This document shows positions 47,045-54,976 of a DNA stretch of 64,000 nucleotides, in pieces. Under the pieces are notes generated by a model, which did not search any database, was not told the DNA's origin, and saw nothing but the letters and a program-made list of their open reading frames with translations. A program made the position numbers and the translations under genes. Source of the stretch: Streptomyces aureoverticillatus (GTDB taxonomy: Bacteria; Actinomycetota; Actinomycetes; Streptomycetales; Streptomycetaceae). Each line of letters opens with the position of its first letter. Position 1 is the stretch's first letter. The DNA is taken from NCBI RefSeq assembly GCF_014649395.1, contig NZ_BMSY01000003.1:558001-622000 (forward strand), read 5' to 3'.

Positions 47045-48565
47045 ATGGCGATATTCCGGTCCAGTCACTCGCTCCGGCTCATGGTCGAAGAAGCGCGAAA
47101 TCTCACCGTGCACGCCGGCGTGCACGAACGGATCGACGCGGTGCTGCGCATCATGGGCGATGGCTTCGGCGGGACGTACGGCAAGGGAAGGCCGCTGGTG
47201 GACGCCCTGGAGGATGTGGCCCAAGCGTGCCTGCTCCATGAGGAGTTCGCGCTGGCTCAGCGCTTCCAGAGGTTCGCCGGCTACGCGGGCGGCAAACTCT
47301 TCCTCGACACCATTGAGAATTACTACGACGCGGAGGCGCGGCAGCGGAGCGAGGAGTTCATGCGGCGAATGGCCGCCATGGGCGCCGATCGAGCCGTGTC
47401 CGCCTTGGAGGCGCTGCGCGCCGAGAGCCCCGATGCGAGTGTCACCGACGCCCTTGCTCTCTTCCGCGGCATCGCCCGGTCCACCGGCCACCTGGGTATC
47501 GGAGACGGCGAGGGCGGAATCCAACTGCCCACCAAGTACCTCAAGCGCCTTCAGGAGTTCGGGCACATGGAGCTGATCCTGCGGGACCTGCCCCGCCCGG
47601 CCTCCGCTGAGACCGCCCGGATGATCAGCGAGTTCCTGGCAGACGCGGACGCTGGAATGCTGGCCCAGTTGCTGGAACTGCGGGCCAGACGGGCGGGCCT
47701 CGCCTCCCTGCGCGTCGCAGTGGATCGCCCTGCGAGCTCTGAGGGTGCTCTCCACGCCTGCCTGAAGAACCAAGAGTGGATCTTCGGTGGTGTCTTCGTG
47801 GCTGAGCTGGCCCGCCGCCAGTACACCCCGGACACCATTCTCGACATTCCGCTGCTGCGAGGGGACGGCTCCTTGCACGTGGTGGAACTCAAGCGCGCGA
47901 ACATCGAGAAACTGGTCATCCGGCCCAGCGGCCAACTCATGCTGGGCGCCCCGGTCCACCACGCGGTCTCGCAGACGCAGAACTACCTACGGACCTTGGA
48001 CGAGGGCCGTGAAACCATCCTCGCGCGGTACGGGGTCGACACGCGCAGGGCCTCCGCGACTGTCGTGATCGGGCATCCGCAGTACGTGAATGAGGGGGTC
48101 ACACCCCAGCAGGTCGCGGACACGCTGCGGACCTACAACACGCACATGGCACGTATAGAAGTGATCACCTACGAGACGTTGCTGAACACCTTCCCGGTAG
48201 ACGAGGATGCCGCAGCCCGGCTGAAGGAGGAGGGTGTTCCTCCGGTCGGCCTGGACCTTGAGCGTCCACTGACCGGTGTCACAGAACTTCAGCACCGCGT
48301 TGAACTCGATGTACTCGTCAATCTGGCCCACGGGCACGAGCTGCTTGTCGCGAACGATGATGCGGTAGTCCCCCAAGGGCAAACCTCTCTGCACGACGCC
48401 GGGAGGGAAGCCATCCATGGTCTCCCTGTCCGGCTTCTCTTCCTTGAATTCTTGTCGAGCTCGGACACGCGCGGCGGAGGGTGCAGTGCACACGGGGTTC
48501 TTGGGCAGGGAATTGGCCGCAAGGCGGCTCGCCGTCGGCTAGCTCCTGTCCGCAGCATGGCCTAA
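47045..48565 (+). CDS. Shedu-like (DUF4263) nuclease with an abnormal C-terminus
   Basis: A 506-residue product. Residues 1-220 are helical and unrecognised. About 225-380 match the DUF4263 domain of Shedu defence proteins: LKNQEWIFGGVFVAELA, a PD-(D/E)xK core with Asp267 in LDIPLL and Glu281/Lys283 in VVELKRAN, then AVSQTQNYLRTL and VITYETLL. Shedu proteins are anti-phage nucleases. The last 125 residues are the antisense of a phage tail-gene fragment, so the natural stop was lost by a rearrangement near 48185. The nuclease core seems intact. The start lacks a ribosome site and may be leaderless. Confidence 0.8.
   Translation: MAIFRSSHSLRLMVEEARNLTVHAGVHERIDAVLRIMGDGFGGTYGKGRPLVDALEDVAQACLLHEEFALAQRFQRFAGYAGGKLFLDTIENYYDAEARQRSEEFMRRMAAMGADRAVSALEALRAESPDASVTDALALFRGIARSTGHLGIGDGEGGIQLPTKYLKRLQEFGHMELILRDLPRPASAETARMISEFLADADAGMLAQLLELRARRAGLASLRVAVDRPASSEGALHACLKNQEWIFGGVFVAELARRQYTPDTILDIPLLRGDGSLHVVELKRANIEKLVIRPSGQLMLGAPVHHAVSQTQNYLRTLDEGRETILARYGVDTRRASATVVIGHPQYVNEGVTPQQVADTLRTYNTHMARIEVITYETLLNTFPVDEDAAARLKEEGVPPVGLDLERPLTGVTELQHRVELDVLVNLAHGHELLVANDDAVVPQGQTSLHDAGREAIHGLPVRLLFLEFLSSSDTRGGGCSAHGVLGQGIGRKAARRRLAPVRSMA
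48188..48418 (-). pseudogene. Siphovirus Gp37-like tail protein fragment
   Basis: The minus strand encodes LGDYRIIVRDKQLVPVGQID, then FNAVLKFCDTGQWTLKVQAD and LLQPGCGILVYREG. This is the N-terminal pattern of ReqiPepy6 Gp37-like minor tail proteins, ending abruptly at about 48188 where the Shedu-like gene begins on the other strand. Only some 77 residues of a much longer protein remain. Confidence 0.75.
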
Positions 48566-48681
48566 ATGGTCATATTTGGATTGACGGTGCACTGAGCGGC
48601 ATGGTCCGATCACGTTCGGTTTCGAACTCGAAGTCGAACGTGCCTCCTATGGCCAGGGAGGCCAACCACAGAGGGGGACTC

Positions 48682-49140
48682 TTGCTCAGCAATTCATCTC
48701 GCAACGTCAAGGTGGCGCTTGCCGCCGGCGCCGTCGCGTCGGCTCTGCTCATTCCGACAGCCGGATCCGCTACGGCTTCCCCGAGCGGACCGATCGTGAC
48801 GCCGGGGGCTAGCGACATCGGCCAGACCTGCCGGAGCCACGGTAGGAACCACATCGTTCGCAAGTACCACCGTGGACCTGAGGAGTTCACGTTGCGCTGT
48901 GGCACCCGTACGTGGGGCTGGAAGCACATAAAGGCGCGACACGGCTGGAACAACACGATGGACAGGAAGATCAGTGCCGCCATCTGGTCCGGCGTGTGGA
49001 ACGGGGGCGGGTACTCGACCTGGTCCGCTTCGTGCCCGAGCAAGGAGAAATTCCGCACCAAGACCAAGACGCCAGCCGGTACCAACGACCTGCGGACCGC
49101 CTACCGCGTCACGAACTCGGCCACCGCCCCCAGGTGCTAG
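48682..49140 (+). CDS. Small secreted protein, candidate toxin
   Basis: A 152-residue protein from TTG at 48682 (strong GAGGGGG site); an ATG at 48649 would add 11 residues. It has a signal peptide (NVKVALAAGAVASALLIPTAGSATA) and a mature domain of about 115 residues. The domain is basic, with four cysteines and the motif GWKHIKARHGW followed by DRKISAAIW. HIxxRHG-type motifs occur in small secreted RNase-like toxins, so a toxin is plausible but unproven. A small acidic gene follows after 41 bp. The gene sits between two phage tail-gene remnants on the opposite strand. Confidence 0.7.
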   Translation: MLSNSSRNVKVALAAGAVASALLIPTAGSATASPSGPIVTPGASDIGQTCRSHGRNHIVRKYHRGPEEFTLRCGTRTWGWKHIKARHGWNNTMDRKISAAIWSGVWNGGGYSTWSASCPSKEKFRTKTKTPAGTNDLRTAYRVTNSATAPRC

Positions 49141-49181
49141 CGACTAACTTGGGATACCCGTAGACGAGGTGAGAGGTGTAC

Positions 49182-49526
49182 ATGGCGACTCGCACGCCGG
49201 CCGAGCTTGCTCTGGCCCGCTCGTTCACCAGCGATGATGGCGCGGTCAGGTTCAACGTCACTGATCTGACGGTAGACCACCAAGCGGACCGGAAAGTCAC
49301 GTTCACCTATGGCCTCGTCATCGAGCGGAAAGGGCGCACTGACGAGAGCTGGCTCTTCACACTGCCGTGGAGCGACAAGTCCTTTAACGACGTGCTCACC
49401 TCGTCTGTACCTGATCCTGAGCGTCTTCGCCAACTGGTAGAGCTGGTGCGCGGCCTCTTGGAAGAGTGGTGGGATACCAAGGACTTCAACCGCCACTTTG
49501 CGAAATTGGGGCGCCGATGCTCTTGA
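49182..49526 (+). CDS. Small cytoplasmic protein, candidate immunity protein
   Basis: A 114-residue protein without signal or membrane segment, containing VRFNVTDLTVDHQADRKVTF, ESWLFTLPWSDKSFNDVL and LVRGLLEEWWDTKDFN. Its size, its place 41 bp behind a secreted basic protein and its acidic C-terminal helix fit an immunity protein. GAGAGG lies before the ATG. No family was recognised. Confidence 0.65.
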   Translation: MATRTPAELALARSFTSDDGAVRFNVTDLTVDHQADRKVTFTYGLVIERKGRTDESWLFTLPWSDKSFNDVLTSSVPDPERLRQLVELVRGLLEEWWDTKDFNRHFAKLGRRCS

Positions 49527-49587
49527 ACTGTCCCATTGAGCTGTAGGAAGTCGGGGCGCCGGGGCACGGCCCCCGGCACCCCGACTT

Positions 49588-49937
49588 CTATCGTCCGTGC
49601 ATCAGGTGAGCCCGTTCCAGCGCCCGCAGGATGGTGTTCTCGGTAGGGACATCCGGAGCGGCGGTGATGTTGACCGTGATGTTGCGTGCGCCCAGGAGTG
49701 CGGCGGTGTCGGGCGCGGAGTGCACCCGCTCACCACCGCGCATCTCGATCAATTCGGGGCCGGCCTTGCCGACGAGGGCCAGGCCGGGGGAGGCCGAGCG
49801 GGTGCCCCTGGCGTACCAGTGGTTGCGCCGCCAGAAGTCCCACGCCTTTCGGGACTGCCGTAGCGGTCCTTGACGTAGCCGAGGCCCCGCTCCTGGGTGA
49901 CCGGATTGGTCAGCCAGTCGTGTCCGGCCGAGGCCAT
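49588..49937 (-). pseudogene. Phage tail tape-measure protein C-terminal remnant
   Basis: The minus strand encodes the usual tape-measure ending: GLALVGKAGPELIEMRGGERVHS, then ITVNITAAPDVPTENTIL. Upstream, DWLTNPVTQERGLGYVKDRYGSP is in another frame; a shift near 49850 joins it to AWDFWRRNHWYARGT. It keeps the order tape measure, then Gp37-like, expected in a siphophage tail module read leftward. Confidence 0.8.
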
Positions 49938-49963
49938 CTTGCTTCCCGGAAGGCTCTGGGGGA

Positions 49964-50440
49964 TTGGCCATCGCCCGCGACTACTCCCTTGACCTCGGCT
50001 GGCTCACCGAGGCCGCCTGGACCTACGTCGGCGACTCCGTGTGGGAGCCGCTTGACCTGGCCGTCGGCGCCGAGGGAGAGGACGCTGCCGCCACGGCCGC
50101 CGACGCTCTGGTGGAGTTGCTCAGCGCGCTCGCCCGTCGGCAGCACGAGAACCGGGCCCGCACGGTGGAGCGCCTTGTGGCCGTCACCGACACCGGGCTC
50201 CTTCCAGCGGAGCTGTCCGAAATGGCCGTCTACTACCGGGCCAAGGCGCAGCGCGACCTCGGGCACACCGAGGAGTCCCGGCAGGGAATGCAGATGGTCG
50301 CCACCGGCGGGCGCCTGGCAGCGAACGCCCGCCGCGGGCTTGCCCCCCTCTCCCGACTCGTCGGCGACTTCCCGACAGCTCTTGAGGCCGCTGAACGCCT
50401 GAGCTGGGAGGGGCGGCACCATCGCGTCCTCGGCGACGTG
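49964..50440 (+). pseudogene. TPR-like protein fragment
   Basis: A helical segment of about 158 residues with TPR-like helix pairs (AVYYRAKAQRDLGHTEESRQ; LAPLSRLVGDFPTALEAAERL). It starts at a TTG without clear support and breaks off at about 50440, where the frame enters DUF3644 sequence. It is probably an internal piece of a larger TPR regulatory protein. Confidence 0.6.
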
Positions 50441-51260
50441 CTACGAGCAGGAGATGGTTGCCCACTTCGGCCCTGAGTACAGCCTGGCCGATCGGCTCCG
50501 ATTTCCGATTTCACTTCAGGCCCTCACTGCTGAGGGGCGGGAGCAACTCCTGGCAGCGGCGAAGAAGCTGCCAAAGCATACCCGCGACCTGGTGGCGAAG
50601 TTCGAGGCCGCCATCGATCCTGCGGTCCTCGACGACCTTAGGTACGACTACCGCGTGCGGCTTGTGCCCATCATCGGCTCGAAGACGGATGCCGACCTGG
50701 CGATCAACTTCGTCAAGCTCGCCGAGCTGAGCGAGGAAGAGCGCAGAATCATGGTCGAGGCGGGGCGTCTCGGCACAGTCATCGAGAAGATCAGGCACGT
50801 TGAAGTGGCAGACAAGGACAAACTGCGCCCCGGACGGGTGGCTCGCCTTGTGGAAGACCAAGTGCCCTTCGAATTCAGCGTCCACAACGAGTACGCCAAG
50901 ATGTGGCGACGCCTCGCGGTCAGACCTGCTAATGGAGCTTCCGACCCCCACGCCACGAACGCGAAGTACTGCGTCTACAGCGAGGCATTCGGGACGTATT
51001 TCTATACGTCCGCCTGGGTGAAGAAGATCGTCAGGGAGATCGGCACCGTCGAGAAGTATCGTGCGTTCTTCGAAAAGGAGCCCCGCATGAAGAAGGTGAC
51101 CCCATTTTCCGAAGCAGGCGGGGGTGCCAGAAGCGAGCAACGCCCAGCAGCACAGCATGTCCGCCTGAAGCTCCCGCAGAATTGTGTTACTCATCGAACA
51201 GGCTGTCCTGCACGTACTCGACGACCTTCCGCTCTGGGTAGAAGACGGCCAGCAGCATGA
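50440..51260 (+). pseudogene. DUF3644 protein, 5'-truncated
   Basis: From CYEQEMVAHFGPEYSLADRL on, the frame matches the second half of DUF3644 proteins: VRLVPIIGSKTDADLAINFVKLAELS, VEDQVPFEFSVHNEYAKMWRRLAVRP, NAKYCVYSEAFGTYFYTSAWVKKIV. The N-terminal half (normally an AlEiYNKP-type region) is missing and TPR sequence is joined instead. The last 40 codons run into the 3' end of the opposite gene. A Met at 50454 could still start a partial protein. DUF3644 genes are frequent in defence islands. Confidence 0.7.
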
Positions 51261-52020
51261 AGGTCTTGGGATGGGCCGCGATGTTGCCAACAAAGAAGTG
51301 GACGGCCCGTTTCGGGGCGCACATCCGGTCGTACCAAGTCTCACGCAGTGCCTCACGGACCCCGCGCTCGCCGTACTTGCGCAGGAATCTGCGGTACGAC
51401 TGGCCGGCCTCCCAGTCCTTCAGCCCCATGTCGTGGGTTGGACAGTCGCCGTCGGCGCAGCGGAAGCTGTAGCGGAAGTCGAGCGGCACCCACTCCAGCG
51501 GATTCAGTTCCTGTTCGAATAGGTCGAGTTGGTCGGCCAGGGCGGCCTTGGACACGGACCAGGGCTCGGCAGGCTCCAGCCGGAAGCGGGTGATCTCGGC
51601 GGGCTGGAAGACGCCCAGGGACGTTCCTCGCTTCTCCTGATCCCGCTTGATGGCGCAGAGCGACGGGGCGACCAGCGGCTCCACGTACCGGTACCGCTTC
51701 TTCCAGCCGTCGTCGGGCGGTACCTCGCCCACGATCTCCACTGTGTCGAGGTCGGGCCGGAGACTCTCTGGGCGGGAATCCCGCTCCGGGCGGTGCGGTT
51801 CGACGTCGACCTCGATGATCGAGTACTTGGAGAACTGGGCGTCCTGGCTCAGGAGCCGGAAGGGCACCGGGAAAAGCCGGACGTGCTGAGGCTCGCCCTG
51901 GTCCAGGCGTATGCCGGCCACGCAGCTGGTCTCGCGGTACTTGTTGGACAGCTCCGGATACGTCTTGACCGTGATCATGATCCGTGCGCGCTGTCGTTTC
52001 CCGAATGCCGACGACGCCAT
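51187..52020 (-). CDS. Conserved protein of unknown function, partner of XRE-DUF488
   Basis: A 277-residue soluble protein with no family I can name. The N-terminal part contains IMITVKTYPELSNKYRETSCVAG and VRLFPVPFRLLSQDAQFSKYSIIEVDV. The C-terminal half has YSFRCADGDCPTHDMGLKDWEAGQSYRRF, a Cys-x4-Cys-x2-His cluster that may bind metal, then a segment HFFVGNIAAHPKTFMLLAVFYPER. ATG at 52020 has GGAGGGGG in front. It is the second gene of a unit with the XRE-DUF488 gene, 88 bp upstream, and appears intact within a decayed island. Confidence 0.75.
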   Translation of the reverse strand: MASSAFGKRQRARIMITVKTYPELSNKYRETSCVAGIRLDQGEPQHVRLFPVPFRLLSQDAQFSKYSIIEVDVEPHRPERDSRPESLRPDLDTVEIVGEVPPDDGWKKRYRYVEPLVAPSLCAIKRDQEKRGTSLGVFQPAEITRFRLEPAEPWSVSKAALADQLDLFEQELNPLEWVPLDFRYSFRCADGDCPTHDMGLKDWEAGQSYRRFLRKYGERGVREALRETWYDRMCAPKRAVHFFVGNIAAHPKTFMLLAVFYPERKVVEYVQDSLFDE

Positions 52021-52108
52021 GGTGTGCCCCCTCCGTCGCTCTCCCCGATCTGATTGGAAGAGAGGCATGCGCCGCTGGCAAGGGCGTGTGCGAAAGCCGG
52101 GGACGAAG

Positions 52109-52798
52109 TCAGGCCAAGGGATTCACCGGTACTGAGACCCGGCTGCGGATCGTCTCCAGGACGACCTGCCGGTGGCAGCGGCTTTCGTCCTTCTCGAAGC
52201 ACAGCACCGCGACCCGCGACGCTCGGGCGTGCTCTGCGAGGCGGTCAAGGTCGGCCTGGGCCTCCTCGTGCCGCAGCAGGCCGCGGAAGCGCGCCCGGCC
52301 CACTTCGACGCGGCCGTCCCAAAAGGGCTCCCGGTTGTCCTTCGGATTGCCCAGGCCACGCAGGTGCGTGTACTCGATGCCGGCTTCGGCCAGAGCCTCC
52401 CCGAGGCGGGTCTTGCTGAAGCCCTTCTTGCGGCTGATTGGGGTGAGCCGTACGTCCGCCACGACACTGATGCGGCTGTCGACGAGCGAGGCGACGAACG
52501 ACTCGATGTCCCGCCCTTCGTACCCGGCTGACCAGAGACCGGGCGTGACGGGCGGGACCCGGGCCGTCCGGAACAGATCATCGAGGGAGATCGCAAGAGC
52601 CTCGGCCACTGCGCCGATGGTGAAGAAACCTGGCTGGATCGCTCCCTCGCTCTCCAGACGGCCCAGCGTCCCGACGGCGATGCCTGCCTCCTTGGCCAGC
52701 CGTTCACGCGTCCACCCGCGGTCCTCCCGCAACGCCCGTAACCGCTGGGCGAGCGCACGGGCGTGGTCGTGGGGAGGCGCTGAGCGATGACCTGCCAT
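52109..52798 (-). CDS. XRE helix-turn-helix and DUF488 fusion protein
   Basis: A 229-residue fusion. Residues about 13-70 are an XRE/Cro helix-turn-helix (LRALREDRGWTRERLAKEAGIAVGTLGRLE; AVAEALAISLDDLF). Residues 85-225 are a DUF488 domain: GLWSAGYEGRDIESFVASL, VVADVRLTPISRKKGFSK, YTHLRGLGNP and the signature VAVLCFEKDESRCHRQVV. DUF488 is of unknown biochemistry. The HTH suggests it controls its own unit with the downstream gene, or targets DNA. AGGAA lies before the ATG. Confidence 0.88.
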   Translation of the reverse strand: MAGHRSAPPHDHARALAQRLRALREDRGWTRERLAKEAGIAVGTLGRLESEGAIQPGFFTIGAVAEALAISLDDLFRTARVPPVTPGLWSAGYEGRDIESFVASLVDSRISVVADVRLTPISRKKGFSKTRLGEALAEAGIEYTHLRGLGNPKDNREPFWDGRVEVGRARFRGLLRHEEAQADLDRLAEHARASRVAVLCFEKDESRCHRQVVLETIRSRVSVPVNPLA

Positions 52799-52929
52799 GT
52801 GCGGTGTTCCTAACGACCGTTGGGGCGGCCCGCTGCGGCGTTCCTGGTCAGCTACGAGCCCTGGATTCGCGAACGCGCAGGTCCGAGGGCGCTTGAGCGC
52901 TGCTCATCCTGCGGCACTGGAGACTGCTC

Positions 52930-52960
52930 CTGGGAGAAGCCGACCAAGATCTTCTCCCAG
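52930..52960. terminator. Hairpin near the island edge
   Basis: CTGGGAGAAG (52930-52939) pairs perfectly with CTTCTCCCAG (52951-52960) around an 11-nt loop. It lies between the XRE-DUF488 gene and the tRNA; no gene is visible in 52799-53041. Confidence 0.4.
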
Positions 52961-52989
52961 ATTTCTCCCAAGCGATCTCCAGGAACCAC

Positions 52990-53026
52990 TCAGGGGCCTG
53001 ATCCGCACTGCGGATCAGGCCCCTGA
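52990..53026 (-). terminator. Perfect 18-bp inverted repeat after tRNA-Pro
   Basis: TCAGGGGCCTGATCCGCA and its exact complement flank a single central C at 53008. It begins 16 bp past the 3' end of the tRNA on the tRNA's own strand, so it most likely ends that transcript. Confidence 0.7.
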
Positions 53027-53041
53027 CCTGGTACTTCACTG

Positions 53042-53115
53042 TCGGGGTGGCGGGATTTGAACCCACGACCTCTTCGTCCCGAACGAAGCGCGCTGCCAAG
53101 CTGCGCCACACCCCG
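53042..53115 (-). tRNA. tRNA-Pro (anticodon CGG)
   Basis: The minus strand folds as a full cloverleaf: acceptor CGGGGTG with CACCCCG and discriminator A, D arm GGCGCAGCTTGGCAGCGCG, anticodon stem CTTCG/CGAAG around the loop TTCGGGA (anticodon CGG), and T arm with GGTTCAAATCC. No CCA is encoded. The 3' end faces the accessory island at 46.9-53.0 kb. tRNA-Pro genes are used by streptomycete integrative elements such as pSAM2. Confidence 0.95.
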
Positions 53116-53236
53116 ATGTCGTTGATCCGGCGGCCTGCTGCGCAGGTCGCGGCGACATCGATTACTTTAGCGGACCGGCGGCCGGAGACGAAATCCGGTT
53201 TTGCGGGGTGGGACGTGGGTGGGACGTGGGTGGGGG

Positions 53237-54172
53237 TCAGGGGCGCGGAGGGCGTTCCGTGAGGGTGAGGAGGGTGGCCTCCGGGGGGCACGCGAAGCGG
53301 ACCGGGGTGTAGCGGCTGGTGCCGCAGCCCGCGGAGACGTGGAGGTAGGAGGTGTGGCCCCCGGACTCGTGCCGGGACAGCCCCTTCACGCGGCCCGTGT
53401 CGAGGTCGCAGTTGGTGACCAGGGCGCCGTAGAAGGGGATGCAGAGCTGGCCGCCGTGGGTGTGGCCCGCGAGGATCAGGGGGTAGCCGTCGGCCGCGAA
53501 GGCGTCGAGGGCGCGCAGGTACGGCGCGTGCACGACGCCCAGGGAGAAGTCCGCCCCGGCCACCGGGCCGCCCGCCACCCGCGCGTACCGGTCCCGCTTG
53601 ATGTGCGGGTCGTCCAGGCCGGTCAGCGCGATCTCGTAGCCGTCGATCTTCAGGGCGCCGCGGGTGTTCGTGAGGTTGAGCCAGCCCGCCGCGTCGAAGC
53701 CGTCCCGCAGGCCCTCCCACGGGTTGTGGATCGCGCCCACCACCGGCTTGTTGCCGTTCAGGCCGTGCCGGCCCTGCGCCTTCTCGATCAAGTAACGCGC
53801 GGGGTTGCGCAGTTTCGGGCCGTAGTAGTCGTTCGAGCCGAAGACGTACGCACCCGGGAACTGCATCAGCGGGCCCAGCGCGTCCAGGACCTCGGGGACG
53901 CCCTCGGGGTCCGAGAGGTTGTCGCCCGTGTTGATCACGAAGTCGGGGCGCAGACCCGCCAGCGACCGCAGCCAGCGCTGCTTCTTGCGCTGCCCGGACA
54001 CCATGTGGATGTCGGAGACCTGGAGCACACGCAGGGGCCGCATCCCTGGAGGGAGGACCGGGACCGTCACCCGCCGGAGGCGGAAGAGGCGGGTCTCGAT
54101 GCCGACCGAGTAGGCGATACCGGCCGCGGCCGTCGCCGTGATTCCCAGAGGTACTGCGTATCGCGCGCGCAT
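53237..54172 (-). CDS. Metallophosphoesterase, membrane-anchored
   Basis: A 311-residue calcineurin-like phosphoesterase with an N-terminal hydrophobic anchor (AVPLGITATAAAGIAYSVG). Metal ligands are visible in VLQVSDIHM, NTGDNLSD, FGSNDYYG (the usual GNH block is altered to SND) and AGHTHGGQ. Relatives include UDP-2,3-diacylglucosamine pyrophosphatase-like and YkuE-like enzymes. The altered block deserves note, though it is common in this branch. Confidence 0.9.
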   Translation of the reverse strand: MRARYAVPLGITATAAAGIAYSVGIETRLFRLRRVTVPVLPPGMRPLRVLQVSDIHMVSGQRKKQRWLRSLAGLRPDFVINTGDNLSDPEGVPEVLDALGPLMQFPGAYVFGSNDYYGPKLRNPARYLIEKAQGRHGLNGNKPVVGAIHNPWEGLRDGFDAAGWLNLTNTRGALKIDGYEIALTGLDDPHIKRDRYARVAGGPVAGADFSLGVVHAPYLRALDAFAADGYPLILAGHTHGGQLCIPFYGALVTNCDLDTGRVKGLSRHESGGHTSYLHVSAGCGTSRYTPVRFACPPEATLLTLTERPPRP

Positions 54173-54280
54173 ACGACCATCGTGTCAGACGCCACACCAC
54201 GGCCGGTGAGTGAGTCCGATGATCCGACGGCGGGGGTAAAAGAGCGCGCCCCCTCCCCGCCCACCTGCCACAATTACGTC

Positions 54281-54748
54281 ATGACCACGCTGAAGGCCAA
54301 GCTCAAGGAAGACCTCACCGCGGCGATCCGGGAGCGCGATGAGCTGCGCTCCTCGACGCTCCGGCTGACGCTCACCGCCATCTCCAAGGAGGAGGTCTCG
54401 GGCACGACCGCCCGCGAGCTCTCCGACGACGAGGTGCAGAAGCTGATCACCCGCGAGGCGAAGAAGCGCCGCGAGGCCGCGGAGGCCTTCGCGCAGGGCG
54501 GTCGCGCCGCGCAGGCCGAGCGCGAGAAGGCGGAGGGCGAGGTGCTCGCCGAGTACCTGCCCCAGCAGCTCTCGGACGACGAGCTGGAGCAGATCGTCGC
54601 GGCGGCCGTCGCCGAGGCGAAGGGCGCGGGCGCGGAGGGGCCGCGCGCCATGGGCCAGGTCATGAAGATCGTGAACCCGAAGGTGGCCGGCCGGGCCGAG
54701 GGCGGCCGCGTCGCCGCCACGGTCAAGAAGCTGCTCGCGGGCGGCTGA
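54281..54748 (+). CDS. GatB/YqeY domain protein
   Basis: A 155-residue YqeY-like protein: LKAKLKEDLTAAIRERDELRSSTLRLTLTAI, then EYLPQQLSDDELEQIV and GQVMKIVNPKVAGRAEGGRV, the tail shared with the GatB amidotransferase subunit. It may act in tRNA-dependent amidation or tRNA binding. The start has no clear ribosome site and may be leaderless. Confidence 0.92.
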   Translation: MTTLKAKLKEDLTAAIRERDELRSSTLRLTLTAISKEEVSGTTARELSDDEVQKLITREAKKRREAAEAFAQGGRAAQAEREKAEGEVLAEYLPQQLSDDELEQIVAAAVAEAKGAGAEGPRAMGQVMKIVNPKVAGRAEGGRVAATVKKLLAGG

Positions 54749-54823
54749 GCGCTCTCGCCGGTTCGCATGCCTGCGTACGTTTCCCTGTACGCGCCTGCGT
54801 ACGTTTCCTTGTACGCGTACGTC

Positions 54824-54864
54824 GATGGGGCGCCCCCCGAGTCCGACTCGGGCGGCGCCCCATC
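54824..54864. terminator. Bidirectional terminator between YqeY and PBP genes
   Basis: GATGGGGCGCC (54824-54834) pairs with GGCGCCCCATC (54854-54864), and inside it CCCGAGT pairs with ACTCGGG around a CCG loop. It sits between convergent genes. Just upstream, GCCTGCGTACGTTTCC is repeated twice at about 54770-54810. Confidence 0.8.
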
Positions 54865-54976
54865 AACGTAGCCAAGGGATCAAGGTGTCCCAGGAGAGAC
54901 CTGGGCCTCAGTCCCGCCAGCCCCCGGGCCCGCCGTCCCCGCCGCCGATGACCCCGGGCGGCAGCGAGACGTCCGG

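Noticed and set aside
46900..53041. Complete prophage
   Set aside because: Only two short tail-gene remnants are visible; no integrase, terminase, portal or capsid gene is found.
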